The notes: generated from the sequence alone by a model not told the origin. Counted from the first letter of the stretch, positions 19,337 through 28,757 are shown. The stretch is 64,000 bases of DNA from Acinetobacter halotolerans (GCF_004208515.1 NZ_SGIM01000011.1:1-64000); one strand, 5' to 3'. Made by a program: numbers and translations.

Positions 19337-20324
19337 CTTCAGTGCCTAATAACCATACAGCAGTCGCATACATACGGCTTCTGTTGTAGGTCGTAATGAC
19401 TTGGAAATTTGGATAAGTTATATAATAGATAGGACCAGAACGATCTTGTAATTCAATGACATTTACAAGGTCTAAATCATCGATTTTTACCAAAGGGTTA
19501 ACAGGCGATATACCCAAGCGCTTGAGTTCACCGTAAGGTCTAGGTAAGGTCAAATCCTTCGCAATTACACTTTCTGGATCATTTCCTAAATAGCGAGCAG
19601 GGAAGCCAATTGGTCGATCTCGTTCCCAACCATGTTTAGCTAAATAGTTAGCGATTGATCCAATTGCGTCTACAGCAGAGTTTCTTAAGTCAATATGACC
19701 ATTACCATCATAATCTACGCCGAGTTTTTGAATATTACTTGGCATAAATTGTGGATAGCCAATTGCGCCAGCATATGAGCCTACAATACTATTGGTTGGA
19801 TAGCCTTCTTTATGGGTCCATGCGATCAGCGCTGCTAGTTCATCACTAAAGTAATCAGCACGACGAGGGTAACCAAATGCAAGCGTTGCTAAAGCATCAC
19901 GGGTGACAAAAGAGCCTTTATTTGCACCGTATCCTGTTTCTACCCCTAGAACCCCTAGAATGACGGCTTTAGGTACACCAAATTGCTGTTCTGCACGATT
20001 GAGTATATCTTCGTATTGATTTTTAAAACGGACGCCACGCTGAATCGTTCCTTCAGCTAAAAACATCGAACGATAGTCGTACCAAGGTTTACTTTCACCA
20101 GGACGCGTCATAATGTTGAGAATGTTAGGAATATTACGCGCACCACTCATCGCAGTATCGATTTGTTCACCGCTCAAATTATATGTTGTCATCGCTTTTT
20201 GTTTAAAAGCCATATAATTTGGATGGGTGTAAAATTCATTTGCATGTGCCCAATTACAGCTTAGAAATAAACTGGCACTCAAGCTAAGAAATTTAACTGT
20301 ATTATTTAAAGTTTTATGCAACAT
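19323..20324 (-). CDS. mltB: Lytic murein transglycosylase B
   Basis: Periplasmic or membrane-bound enzyme that cleaves MurNAc-GlcNAc bonds in peptidoglycan. The 333-residue protein has an SLT_2 domain with catalytic Glu129 in GVLGVETGYG and the downstream YPRRADYF and GAIGYPQFMPSN motifs. The signal peptide probably ends at WAHA (residue 28). A Cys at position 23 is preceded by FLS, a poor lipobox, so lipidation is doubtful. I chose ATG 20324, with GAGGAA upstream; an ATG at 20378 lies inside rodA and would bury the signal sequence. It starts 19 bp after rodA ends. Confidence 0.93.
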   Translation of the reverse strand: MLHKTLNNTVKFLSLSASLFLSCNWAHANEFYTHPNYMAFKQKAMTTYNLSGEQIDTAMSGARNIPNILNIMTRPGESKPWYDYRSMFLAEGTIQRGVRFKNQYEDILNRAEQQFGVPKAVILGVLGVETGYGANKGSFVTRDALATLAFGYPRRADYFSDELAALIAWTHKEGYPTNSIVGSYAGAIGYPQFMPSNIQKLGVDYDGNGHIDLRNSAVDAIGSIANYLAKHGWERDRPIGFPARYLGNDPESVIAKDLTLPRPYGELKRLGISPVNPLVKIDDLDLVNVIELQDRSGPIYYITYPNFQVITTYNRSRMYATAVWLLGTEVASR

Positions 20325-20343
20325 ATGTTTATAAGATTCCTCG

Positions 20344-21486
20344 TTATCGATGCGTATGAATGGACATAACCAGTCCAAAAGTAGACATCAGCGTTATAAT
20401 CGCAGTTCCGCCGTAACTCATGAATGGCAAAGGCACACCCACTACGGGTAAAATACCACTGACCATACCAGCATTTACAAATACATAAACAAAAAATGAC
20501 AAACCAAATGCTCCAGCAATCAAACGTCCATAGTTATGGAAGCTTTGTAACCCGATTTGGAATGTTCTAAAAATAATTGCTAAATATAGAAAAATCAGTA
20601 GGGTGACACCAATTAGACCAAATTCTTCAGAATATGCGGCAATAATAAAGTCGGTATGACCTTCAGGAAGAAAATGCAGATGGGATTGAGTGCCTTCTAA
20701 GAAGCCTTTTCCAGAGAGCCCACCTGAACCAATCGCTGTTTTTGATTGAATAATATTCCAACCTGTGCCCAAGGCATCAGCTTCTGGATTTAAAAGCGTC
20801 AGTACACGTTGACGTTGGTAGCCATGCAGTAAAAATGTCCATGCAATCGGAATGATAATGGCGACAGCACCTGCTGCTGCGGCGATTAGCTTCCAAGATA
20901 AACCACTTAAAAAGAGCACAAAGATACCACTTGCAATAACCAGTAATGATGTGCCTAAGTCTGGTTGCTCTGCGATCAGTAAAAAAGGAATAATGATCAG
21001 GACTAATGAGAGCATGACTTGAGAAAAGCTAGGGGGCAGAGCTTTGCGAGACAAGAACCATGCAATCATCATCGGCATGCCGACTTTCATAAACTCACTG
21101 GGTTGCACACTACCGAAGCCCGGAATATCAATCCACCGTTGTGCGCCCATACGCACTTCACCAAACACCATGACGGCAAGTAGTGACAACACACCAAAAA
21201 CGTAAAAGTAAGGAGAGAAGGCTTGATAAACTTTGGGTGGAATTTGAGCTAAGCTCAACATCACTCCAAAACCGATAGCAAAACTTATTGCTTGCCTCGT
21301 GACTAAGCCAACATTCTGAGCGGAAGCACTATATAAAATAGTCAATCCAAGGATGGCATTTAAGATCAAGAAAAGGCATAGCCAGGGGTCAATATGTAAT
21401 TGTTGCCAACGAGAAAGCTGCGTGGCTGTACTTAAACCATCGCGGGGTGCTTGACGCAGAAATTTGTATTGTGAGCTTGGGGACAT
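20344..21486 (-). CDS. rodA: Peptidoglycan glycosyltransferase RodA (SEDS family)
   Basis: Polytopic inner-membrane enzyme that polymerises lipid II during rod-shaped elongation, working with PBP2. The 380-residue protein has about ten membrane segments. It carries the SEDS signatures IAEQPDLGTSLLV, GHTDFIIAAYSEEFGLIG, and GVPLPFMSYGGTAI near the C-terminus. rodA, mltB and rlpA keep the order seen in pseudomonads, but no pbpA precedes rodA here. Confidence 0.96.
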   Translation of the reverse strand: MSPSSQYKFLRQAPRDGLSTATQLSRWQQLHIDPWLCLFLILNAILGLTILYSASAQNVGLVTRQAISFAIGFGVMLSLAQIPPKVYQAFSPYFYVFGVLSLLAVMVFGEVRMGAQRWIDIPGFGSVQPSEFMKVGMPMMIAWFLSRKALPPSFSQVMLSLVLIIIPFLLIAEQPDLGTSLLVIASGIFVLFLSGLSWKLIAAAAGAVAIIIPIAWTFLLHGYQRQRVLTLLNPEADALGTGWNIIQSKTAIGSGGLSGKGFLEGTQSHLHFLPEGHTDFIIAAYSEEFGLIGVTLLIFLYLAIIFRTFQIGLQSFHNYGRLIAGAFGLSFFVYVFVNAGMVSGILPVVGVPLPFMSYGGTAIITLMSTFGLVMSIHTHR

Positions 21487-21592
21487 GTGATTCTAAATCA
21501 GGTAAAGCTACGCTCCGAGAATGCTAACATAAACGCTGATTTAGACAATGAAAATTTAGAATTTGTGACACTTATACGTTTTATTTGGCATA

Positions 21593-21624
21593 AAAAAACG
21601 GCTATTTTGTAATAGCCGTTTTTT
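21593..21624 (-). terminator. Terminator after the 219-residue protein gene
   Basis: A 14-bp stem built on AACGGCTATT, with loop TTGT (minus strand ACAA) and flanking A/T runs. It functions in either direction. Confidence 0.85.
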
Positions 21625-21637
21625 CAGGAGCAGAAGA

Positions 21638-22297
21638 TTATTTCTGTACCAATAATTGATCGAAATGTTTAGCAAACACTGCAAGCTCTGCTTGGCTTAG
21701 GCTCGGAATTAATTTCTTAATTACGATGTGAACAGCTGTCTCTACACCACTAGTTGCCACACTTGCTACACCGCGTTTTACCATGCCTAGACCAAGTGTT
21801 TTATTGTACTCGGTCATAAAATGATGAATTAGTGCATCTGCGAACGTTTTAAACTGTTGTGTTAACGCATCACGTTGTTCTTTGCCATTACCAGCTTCAA
21901 CTTCAGCAAAACTTTTTTTCATATCAGTAACAAGACTATCAGGTAGTACAGTACCAATACGTTGTTTACCTTCATTGTCGATAAACAAGCTTTTTTCCAT
22001 AAACTTCAATGATTCTAGAACCTGATCATTGGATGTTTTGCCTAAGAGCTGCTTCATTAAAGTTGAAACAATGCTACGAATTTTTTGGGCAAGTTCTTCA
22101 GTGGTATCTCGTTTGTCACTTGGTGGAAATTGTTGAACCAAATGAACCAACATGGTGTCAATTAACTCATCAGTAAGCTGTAGAGAAATTTTATCACGTA
22201 AAGGGTATTGTGGTTCTTTACTGTCACGATTGGCTTGCGCAAGTTGAATATCCTGACTCAAGCTTGCAGAAGGAAGAATACCGAAATAACTGGTCAT
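21638..22297 (-). CDS. Protein of unknown function, 219 residues
   Basis: I do not recognise a domain. The protein is soluble, with no signal peptide or clear membrane helix. It is mostly helical in appearance, with a region of repeated Leu/Val heptad-like spacing near residues 38-90 (QLTDELIDTMLVHLVQQF). A glycine-rich stretch (LGLGMVKRGVASVATSGVETAV) lies near residues 168-190. The ATG at 22297 has GAGGA 9 bp upstream. It is flanked by rodA and queF and has its own terminator, so it is probably an independently regulated genus-level gene. Confidence 0.7.
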   Translation of the reverse strand: MTSYFGILPSASLSQDIQLAQANRDSKEPQYPLRDKISLQLTDELIDTMLVHLVQQFPPSDKRDTTEELAQKIRSIVSTLMKQLLGKTSNDQVLESLKFMEKSLFIDNEGKQRIGTVLPDSLVTDMKKSFAEVEAGNGKEQRDALTQQFKTFADALIHHFMTEYNKTLGLGMVKRGVASVATSGVETAVHIVIKKLIPSLSQAELAVFAKHFDQLLVQK

Positions 22298-22330
22298 TGA
22301 AGAACGTCCTCTATATCAAATTTATTCGTT

Positions 22331-23146
22331 TTATTGTCGTGCCAAGCGAATTGGCTCGGGCATCCATGACAAATCTGAAACTCGGCATGGATTAATATCC
22401 AATCCTCCACGACGAGTATAAGTTGCATAGACCATCAGCTTTTCTGGTTTAAGCAATTGCCAAATATCCGCAAATATTTGTTCAACGCACTGCTCATGAA
22501 AACCATTATGCTGACGATACGAGATAATATAAGCTAATATGCTGCGATAACAAGGTCTTTTGCCTTGAAAACGAATAAAAACAGTGCCCCAATCTGGTTG
22601 TCCTGTCACAGGACAATTACTTCTGAGTAGATGGGAATAAAGCTCAACTTCTACATCGTCAGGCGTCGCAGTATCAAGTTGCAACAATGTTGCATCAGGA
22701 TGTTCAGATAAACGTTCAGGAATAAGATCATCAATACAAATGCCTGTAGGTTTGGTTATCTCTAGATCATCCACGTGAAACAATTGAAGCTCCACACTTG
22801 CGCCAGCGGCTTTGGATAAATCCCCTTGAACAGTTTCAATGAATACTTGTCTAGACGCAAATTGAGTGAAATTCAAACTATTAAAATAAAGCTTGAGTGA
22901 TTTAGATTCGATCAGGTTTGGCGAGCTTGCAGGCAAGGTAATACGGCCAATCGCGACTTGAGGTAATCCTTGTGGATTTAACCAAGAAATTTCAAACACA
23001 TGCCACCAATCTTTACCTTGCGTGATCCCTTCAACATCTGCATATTGGTGACGAGATTCAGCACGAGAGATTGGAAATAAAACTTCTGGCTGATATTGAG
23101 TCGGATATTGGGTCTCTTGCCCCAATAAAGAATGTTCTACACTCAT
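22331..23146 (-). CDS. queF: NADPH-dependent 7-cyano-7-deazaguanine reductase
   Basis: Reduces preQ0 to preQ1, the last free-base step before queuosine is built into tRNA wobble positions. The 271-residue long-form QueF has the NADPH-binding ESKSLK at 80-85, the covalent-catalysis Cys178 in SNCPVTGQPDWG, Asp185 next to it, and a second tunnelling-fold domain. Its ATG overlaps the stop of the upstream ABC permease gene by 4 bp (23143-23146), so translation is likely coupled to the exporter. No preQ1 riboswitch can fit at this junction. Confidence 0.96.
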   Translation of the reverse strand: MSVEHSLLGQETQYPTQYQPEVLFPISRAESRHQYADVEGITQGKDWWHVFEISWLNPQGLPQVAIGRITLPASSPNLIESKSLKLYFNSLNFTQFASRQVFIETVQGDLSKAAGASVELQLFHVDDLEITKPTGICIDDLIPERLSEHPDATLLQLDTATPDDVEVELYSHLLRSNCPVTGQPDWGTVFIRFQGKRPCYRSILAYIISYRQHNGFHEQCVEQIFADIWQLLKPEKLMVYATYTRRGGLDINPCRVSDLSWMPEPIRLARQ

Positions 23147-23916
23147 TCACGCATTCCTGAACCACGAGATAATAAATGGTATGCAATTGCATAAAGGACA
23201 ACACAGCATAAGGTCACAATGGCTAATGAAAGTGAAACATTCACGTCACTATGCCCTAAAATACCAAAACGGAAGGCATTGACCATATATACAATTGGGT
23301 TAATTAAAGATAAGTTTTGCCAAAATGGGCTTAACGCACTAATCGCATAAAATACACCGCCTAAATAGGTCAGGGGTGTCAGTACAAAGGTTGGGATAAT
23401 TGAAATATCATCAAATGACTTTGCATACACAGCGTTGATGAAACCACCAAGTGAAAACAATAACGAAGTAATAATGACAGTATAAATGGTCACAAAGAAA
23501 TTATGAATTTCTAAATGGGTAAAGAATAAACTCATGATCGTCACAATCAAGCCAACCAATACACCACGAGAGACGCCACCAATCACATAACCCCACAGGA
23601 TTAAATGTAGAGGTACAGGACTCATAATCAGCTCTTCAATGCTTTTTTGGAATTTCGCACTGAAGAAACTCGAGGATACATTGGCATAGCTGTTGGTGAT
23701 GACCGCCATCATAATTAAGCCGGGGATAATAAACTGCATATAGCTAAAGCCGCCCATTTCACCGATGCGTGAGCCGACTAAGTTGCCAAAAATCACAAAG
23801 TACAAACTCATCGTGATTGCAGGGGGCAGTAAGGTTTGTGGCCAGATCCGCATAAAACGGCGAATTTCTTTAACGACTAAAGTCCACAGTGCGGTTCTTA
23901 ATTGACTAAAGTTCAT
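23143..23916 (-). CDS. ABC-2 type transporter permease (YadH-like)
   Basis: An inner-membrane permease of 257 residues with six predicted membrane segments, of the ABC-2 family (PF01061). The motif around SPVPLHLILWGYVIGGVSRG and the late TPLTYLGGVFYAIS are typical of YadH/NodJ-like permeases. It pairs with the ATPase whose coding region overlaps it by 4 bp. The substrate is unknown. Confidence 0.9.
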   Translation of the reverse strand: MNFSQLRTALWTLVVKEIRRFMRIWPQTLLPPAITMSLYFVIFGNLVGSRIGEMGGFSYMQFIIPGLIMMAVITNSYANVSSSFFSAKFQKSIEELIMSPVPLHLILWGYVIGGVSRGVLVGLIVTIMSLFFTHLEIHNFFVTIYTVIITSLLFSLGGFINAVYAKSFDDISIIPTFVLTPLTYLGGVFYAISALSPFWQNLSLINPIVYMVNAFRFGILGHSDVNVSLSLAIVTLCCVVLYAIAYHLLSRGSGMRE

Positions 23917-24848
23917 TGATCCGCTCCTGCAAGATTCTTCTCAACCATTTTGACGAATAATTCTTCTAAGCGGTTCGATTTATTTCGCATACTACTGACG
24001 TGGATATTTTGTGACTGTAACAATAAGAATAAATCATTCATGTTATGTGCTTTATCCATCGTCACCTCTAAGGTCACAGGATCAATTAATTTAAAGTTGA
24101 ACCCAATAATATTAAAATCAATCGAATTGATCGGTTCTACCAGATCACAAATGAATGATTCTTCATTCATTTGATTCAGGAAACCTTTCATTGAGGTATC
24201 TTCTTTTATTACGCCACGGTCGATGATCGCTATACGACGGCATAACATTTCAGCTTCTTCTAGATAGTGGGTCGTCAGAATGATTGACGTTCCATTCTCG
24301 TTCATTTCCGTCAGGAAATCCCACATCGAGCGACGTAACTCAATATCGACACCAGCCGTTGGTTCATCCAGAATCAGCAACTTAGGTTCATGCATCATGG
24401 CACGTGCAATCATCAAGCGGCGTTTCATACCACCAGAGAGCATACGAGATTGAATGTTTCGTTTGTCCCATAAGCCAAGTTTTTCTAAATATAATTCGGC
24501 ACGTTGTTCCGCCAGTTTTTTTGGAATACCGTAATAACCTGCTTGGGTCACTAAAATATCAAAGGTTTTTTCAAATTGACCAAAATTGAATTCTTGAGGA
24601 ACAACACCCAGACATTGCTTAGCATGTGAAGGGTGGGTATCTAAGTCATGCCCAAAAATTTCAACTGAACCCGATGTTTTTTTGGTTAAAGAGCTAATGA
24701 TACTAATCGTCGTCGATTTACCTGCACCATTAGGTCCTAATAATGCATAAAATTCACCTTCAGGCACGGTCAAATTAATACCTTTTAACGCCTGAAAACC
24801 ATTACGATAAGTTTTGGACAAATCGCTCAACACCAAAGCATCAGTCAT
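23913..24848 (-). CDS. ABC transporter ATP-binding protein (YadG-like)
   Basis: ATPase subunit of 311 residues. Walker A GPNGAGKST lies near residue 38, signature LSGGMKRRL near 139, Walker B LLILDEPTAGVD near 160, and the switch histidine in TTHYLEEAE near 195. The extra ~80-residue C-terminal domain is common in ABC-2 exporters. It is first in a three-gene unit with the permease and queF, all joined by ATGA overlaps. No known link between this exporter and queuosine is evident. Confidence 0.93.
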   Translation of the reverse strand: MTDALVLSDLSKTYRNGFQALKGINLTVPEGEFYALLGPNGAGKSTTISIISSLTKKTSGSVEIFGHDLDTHPSHAKQCLGVVPQEFNFGQFEKTFDILVTQAGYYGIPKKLAEQRAELYLEKLGLWDKRNIQSRMLSGGMKRRLMIARAMMHEPKLLILDEPTAGVDIELRRSMWDFLTEMNENGTSIILTTHYLEEAEMLCRRIAIIDRGVIKEDTSMKGFLNQMNEESFICDLVEPINSIDFNIIGFNFKLIDPVTLEVTMDKAHNMNDLFLLLQSQNIHVSSMRNKSNRLEELFVKMVEKNLAGADQ

Positions 24849-25051
24849 GAACGTCTCACGTTGTTAAATAGAATGAGTATTCTGAGCGATATGGAAAAAT
24901 AAACCAAGTGGGAAAATGGTTTATCTTGTTCTATATATAGAACAGCACTACAACAGCATTGTTGTAAGATGATATAAGTACAAGTAATTAGAATGATGGG
25001 ACCTATACGACCAGAATCATGTAAATAATCATTCATTAATTAAAGGGCATA
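24849..25051. other. Intergenic region, ABC exporter / LysR gene
   Basis: About 200 bp that must carry the promoter of the ABC-queF unit. An open frame of 63 codons on the minus strand overlaps the ATPase start, has no supporting features, and was not called. Confidence 0.4.
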
Positions 25052-25945
25052 TCAAGCGTTAATTTTATTGAATTGCTTAATCAAGAAATCAATGAAAATT
25101 TGTAACTTCTTCGAAATATTTTGACCATTTGGATAGAGAGCATAAAAGTTCATCATTGGGCTATGGTAGTCTTCTAAACATCTGGAAATTTCTCCAGCAT
25201 CAAAATATTTTTTAGCGATGAAATCTGGTAAAAAGACGATACCATGTCCTTTGGTGCATAAATCCAGCAAAAGGTCGCCATTATTGCAGATGAATTTTGG
25301 ATAACATTGAATCAACTCAGTTGTTTCATTTTTACTTAGGGTGATTCTATTGTGGCTGTTTTTTTGGCTATACAGCAAGATATCATGTTGTTTCAGGTCA
25401 TCGATCGTCGTGGGCATTCCTTTTTTTTCTAAATAATCTTTTGATGCATAAAAACTACGTTTATATGTCGCGATCACAGTATTTTGAAAGTTGTTATCCG
25501 CTTTATCATCTACTCTTAATGTCAGGTCAAATTGTTGTTCATAAATATCTACAAAGCTGTCTGTTAAATGTAAATCGATTTTAATATAGGGGAACTGACG
25601 GATAAACTCTGAAATGATATCCGTCAACACATCACGGCTAAATGAGAGTGGCGCATTAATTTTTAATTCACCTTCTGGATATTGTTGATCATAACTAATC
25701 TCATATTTCGCCCATTCTAATTCACTCATCATGACTTTCGCGTGTTGATAAAACTTTTCTCCACATGGGGTTAGATTCATTCGTCGAGTTGTTCTGATGA
25801 AAAGTGAAACCTTCAAATCATTTTCAAGATATTGAATTCTTTTGGAGACTAAATCTCTTGAAATATTTAAATTTTTTGCTGAAGCACTAAAGTTTCCATG
25901 TTCTACGACGCTTAAAAACGTATTGATGCAATCGATTCTGTCCAT
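25052..25945 (-). CDS. LysR-family transcriptional regulator
   Basis: A 297-residue regulator with an N-terminal winged helix-turn-helix (FLSVVEHGNFSASAKNLNISRDLVSKRIQYLE, residues ~11-45) and a periplasmic-binding-protein-like effector domain. Closest in style to the CrgA/AaeR branch. It diverges from the hydrolase/amidohydrolase cluster, which starts 173 bp away, so it likely controls that cluster. A perfect inverted repeat at 26016-26036 is a good operator candidate. The effector is unknown. Confidence 0.92.
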   Translation of the reverse strand: MDRIDCINTFLSVVEHGNFSASAKNLNISRDLVSKRIQYLENDLKVSLFIRTTRRMNLTPCGEKFYQHAKVMMSELEWAKYEISYDQQYPEGELKINAPLSFSRDVLTDIISEFIRQFPYIKIDLHLTDSFVDIYEQQFDLTLRVDDKADNNFQNTVIATYKRSFYASKDYLEKKGMPTTIDDLKQHDILLYSQKNSHNRITLSKNETTELIQCYPKFICNNGDLLLDLCTKGHGIVFLPDFIAKKYFDAGEISRCLEDYHSPMMNFYALYPNGQNISKKLQIFIDFLIKQFNKINA

Positions 25946-26015
25946 AGTTTATCCATTTGAAAATTATTAAATTTATATTCATGTATTTAACGCAACGAAG
26001 CAAGTTTGTTTCTAA

Positions 26016-26036
26016 TTGTCTTTAAATTACAGACAA
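26016..26036. promoter_or_regulatory. Inverted repeat, likely LysR operator
   Basis: TTGTCT (26016-26021), 9 bp, AGACAA (26031-26036), perfect. A second, wider pair AGTTTGT (26003-26009) and ACAAACT (26033-26039) is interlaced with it. Location between a LysR gene and its divergent target fits an operator; binding is inferred. Confidence 0.55.
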
Positions 26037-26118
26037 ACTGATTCAATTTCGCCATCTATTTTTTTACATTACGTTTTGTTTTCATAATAGTACGTTGTTT
26101 ACATCGAACGAGTTAAAA

Positions 26119-26805
26119 ATGAACAAATCACTTTTAGAACAATTATCGCCAACTAACTGCCAAGTTATTTTTATTGATCACCAACCGCAGATGGCTTTTG
26201 GAGTTCAGTCAATTGATCGTCAAGTATTGAAGAACAATACTGTGGGTTTGGCTAAAGCAGCTAAAGTCTTCGGGATTCCTACTACGATTACAACGGTTGA
26301 AACAGAAAGTTTCTCTGGTCATACCTATCCAGAGTTATTAGATGTTTTTCCAGATGCGCCTTTGCTTGAACGTACTTCAATGAACTCATGGGATGACCAA
26401 AAAGTTCGTGATGCCTTAGCTAAAAATAACCGTAAAAAAATTATTGTGTCTGGGTTGTGGACCGAAGTGTGTAATAACACATTTGCTTTCGGTGCAATGC
26501 TTGAAGGCGATTATGAAATTTATATGGTTGCTGATGCTTCAGGTGGGACTTCAAAAGAAGCACATGATTATGCAATGCAACGTATGATTCAAGCAGGCGT
26601 AGTGCCTGTGACATGGCAACAAGTTTTACTCGAATGGCAACGTGATTGGGCGCACCGTGAAACTTATGATGCGGTAATGGAGATTGTGCGTGAACATTCG
26701 GGAGCTTATGGTATGGGCGTAGACTATGCTTATACAATGGTGCATAAAGCACCTGAGCGTACAACGACTAAACATAACGTTATTCCACCTGTTCCTGCAA
26801 AATAA
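26119..26805 (+). CDS. Isochorismatase-superfamily cysteine hydrolase (YcaC-like)
   Basis: Cytosolic hydrolase of 228 residues. The family nucleophile Cys118 is in the SGLWTEVCNN motif and the conserved Asp20 in IFIDHQPQM. The NSWDD segment near residue 89 is typical of the YcaC branch. Members hydrolyse amide or ester bonds, but YcaC itself has no agreed substrate. The ATG at 26119 has only a weak site (ACGAG). It is first in the LysR-controlled cluster, followed by its own terminator at 26816, yet the next gene starts only 69 bp away. Confidence 0.9.
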   Translation: MNKSLLEQLSPTNCQVIFIDHQPQMAFGVQSIDRQVLKNNTVGLAKAAKVFGIPTTITTVETESFSGHTYPELLDVFPDAPLLERTSMNSWDDQKVRDALAKNNRKKIIVSGLWTEVCNNTFAFGAMLEGDYEIYMVADASGGTSKEAHDYAMQRMIQAGVVPVTWQQVLLEWQRDWAHRETYDAVMEIVREHSGAYGMGVDYAYTMVHKAPERTTTKHNVIPPVPAK

Positions 26806-26815
26806 AAACGCTATA

Positions 26816-26844
26816 GAAAGGCATGATCTCATGCCTTTCTTTTT
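26816..26844 (+). terminator. Terminator between hydrolase and amidohydrolase genes
   Basis: GAAAGGCAT, loop GATCTC, ATGCCTTTC, then TTTTT. It may attenuate rather than fully stop transcription, as the amidohydrolase lacks an obvious separate promoter region. Confidence 0.8.
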
Positions 26845-26874
26845 AATCATTACACAAATTGGTGGGGTGAAAGT

Positions 26875-28743
26875 ATGTCTCAAATTGATTTAATTCTAAG
26901 AAATGCAAAAATTACCACGTTAAATCCACAGCAACCAGAAGCTCAAGCGATTGCAATTACTGAGGGTAAGGTTGTTGCTGTTGATAATAATGATGCGATC
27001 ATGAAAATGGCAACGGCAACTACTAAAGTGGTCGATTTAAATGGTCGTCGTGTAATTCCAGGTTTGAATGACAGTCACTTACATTTAATTCGTGGTGGTT
27101 TGCATTACAACATGGAATTGCGTTGGGAGGGTGTGCCTTCTGTTGCTGATGCATTACGCTTGTTAAAAGAACAGGCTGAAAATACTCCAGCGCCTCAATG
27201 GGTACGTGTTGTGGGGGGCTGGAATGAATTTCAATTTGTTGAACGTCGAATGCCGACATTAGATGAAATAAACAAAGCTGCACCAGATACGCCTGTATTT
27301 ATTCTACATTTATATGCTAAAGCGATGCTAAATCGTGCGGCCTTGGATGCACTAGGTTTTAATAAAGATACGCCAGATCCACCTGGTGGAACGATTCAAC
27401 GCAATGAAAAAGGTGAACCGACAGGCCTATTGTTGGCAACACCGTCAGCGATGATTCTATATTCAACTTTGGGCAAAGCACCAATCCTTGAACGAGATGA
27501 TCAAATCAATTCTACGCGTCACTTTATGCGTGAGTTGAATCGCTTAGGTATTACCTCGTTAATTGATGCAGGTGGTGGCGGGCAAAACTATCCTGAAGAT
27601 TATGATGTCATTCAACATCTGCACCAAAAAGAGCAAATGACGGTACGTGTTGCTTACAACCTATTTGCCCAGAAAGCAGGTCAGGAATATCAGGATTATC
27701 AAAAGTGGACTGAGATGACCTTTCCTGGTGATGGTGATGCATTCTTACAAATGAATGGTGCAGGTGAAAACTTGACATGGTCTGCTGCGGATTTCGAGAA
27801 CTTTCTCGAGCCACGTCCAGAACTGGTTAAGAGTATGGATGCAGAGTTAGAGCGCATCGTAGAGTTGCTTGCTGAGAAAAAATGGCCATTCCGTATTCAT
27901 GCGACTTATGATGAAAGTATTGAGCGATTCCTCGATGTATTTGAACGCGTCAATGAACGCAAACCTTTTGCCACTCGATTTATTATTGATCACGCAGAAA
28001 CAGTGTCAGAAAAGAACATAGAGCGAATTGGTGCTTTGGGTGGTGGTATCGCAATTCAACATCGTATGGCTTTCCAGGGTGAATATTTTGTTAATCGTTA
28101 TGGTGCTGATGCAGCCAAAGCTACGCCACCAGTGAAAAAAATGCTTGAGTTAGGTGTGCCAGTTGGGGCAGGTACAGATGCGACCCGGGTAGCGTCGTAC
28201 AATCCTTGGATTTGCCTATATTGGTTAACGACAGGAAAAACCGTAGGTGGACTACCGTTATACGATGAGAAAAATTTATTAGACCGTCAGACTGCATTGA
28301 AACTTTGGACCAAAGGTTCTGCATGGTTCTCAGGTGAAGCGAGTGTCAAAGGTGCTTTAGTGCAAGGTGAGTTAGCCGATTTAGTTGTCCTATCCGATGA
28401 TTATTTCTCAGTTGAGGCTGAAGAAATAAAAAATATTGAATCAGTAATGACCGTTTTCGGTGGAAAAATCGTATATGCGGGTGCTGAATTTAAACAAGAT
28501 GATTCACCGTTACCTCCAGCCTCACCAACATGGTCGCCTGTGAGAAAATTTGGGGGGTACTGGCGGGCTACAGAAAATCGCAATGCACCTTCTAATCAAC
28601 CATTGCAAGCTAAGTCTGCCGCTTGTGCATGCACCAATAGTTGTGGCATGCATGGTCATAGTCATGCTTGGGTTCTCGATGTTCCTGTGAAAGATAAAAA
28701 ATCTTTCTGGGGAGCATTAGGCTGTTCTTGCTTCGCATTTTAA
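26875..28743 (+). CDS. YtcJ-type amidohydrolase with Cys/His-rich C-terminal tail
   Basis: Metal-dependent hydrolase of 622 residues (amidohydrolase 3, COG1574). Metal ligands visible: H68-x-H70 in NDSHLHL, His in FRIHATYDES, His in IIDHAETV, and Asp in GTDATR. The substrate is unknown; relatives act on cyclic amides, formamides or carbamates. The last 40 residues are unusual: C584, C586, C590, H593, H595, H597, then C617 and C619 before the end, a likely extra metal site. The ATG follows GGTGGGG. It probably works with the upstream cysteine hydrolase and the downstream porin. Confidence 0.9.
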   Translation: MSQIDLILRNAKITTLNPQQPEAQAIAITEGKVVAVDNNDAIMKMATATTKVVDLNGRRVIPGLNDSHLHLIRGGLHYNMELRWEGVPSVADALRLLKEQAENTPAPQWVRVVGGWNEFQFVERRMPTLDEINKAAPDTPVFILHLYAKAMLNRAALDALGFNKDTPDPPGGTIQRNEKGEPTGLLLATPSAMILYSTLGKAPILERDDQINSTRHFMRELNRLGITSLIDAGGGGQNYPEDYDVIQHLHQKEQMTVRVAYNLFAQKAGQEYQDYQKWTEMTFPGDGDAFLQMNGAGENLTWSAADFENFLEPRPELVKSMDAELERIVELLAEKKWPFRIHATYDESIERFLDVFERVNERKPFATRFIIDHAETVSEKNIERIGALGGGIAIQHRMAFQGEYFVNRYGADAAKATPPVKKMLELGVPVGAGTDATRVASYNPWICLYWLTTGKTVGGLPLYDEKNLLDRQTALKLWTKGSAWFSGEASVKGALVQGELADLVVLSDDYFSVEAEEIKNIESVMTVFGGKIVYAGAEFKQDDSPLPPASPTWSPVRKFGGYWRATENRNAPSNQPLQAKSAACACTNSCGMHGHSHAWVLDVPVKDKKSFWGALGCSCFAF

Positions 28744-28757
28744 TCCTTTCTTTTGCT

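Noticed and set aside
24845..25036. 63-codon minus-strand frame beside the ABC ATPase start
   Set aside because: Overlaps the ATPase start codon, no ribosome-binding site, odd composition with four Cys in a short stretch, and the region must hold the operon promoter.
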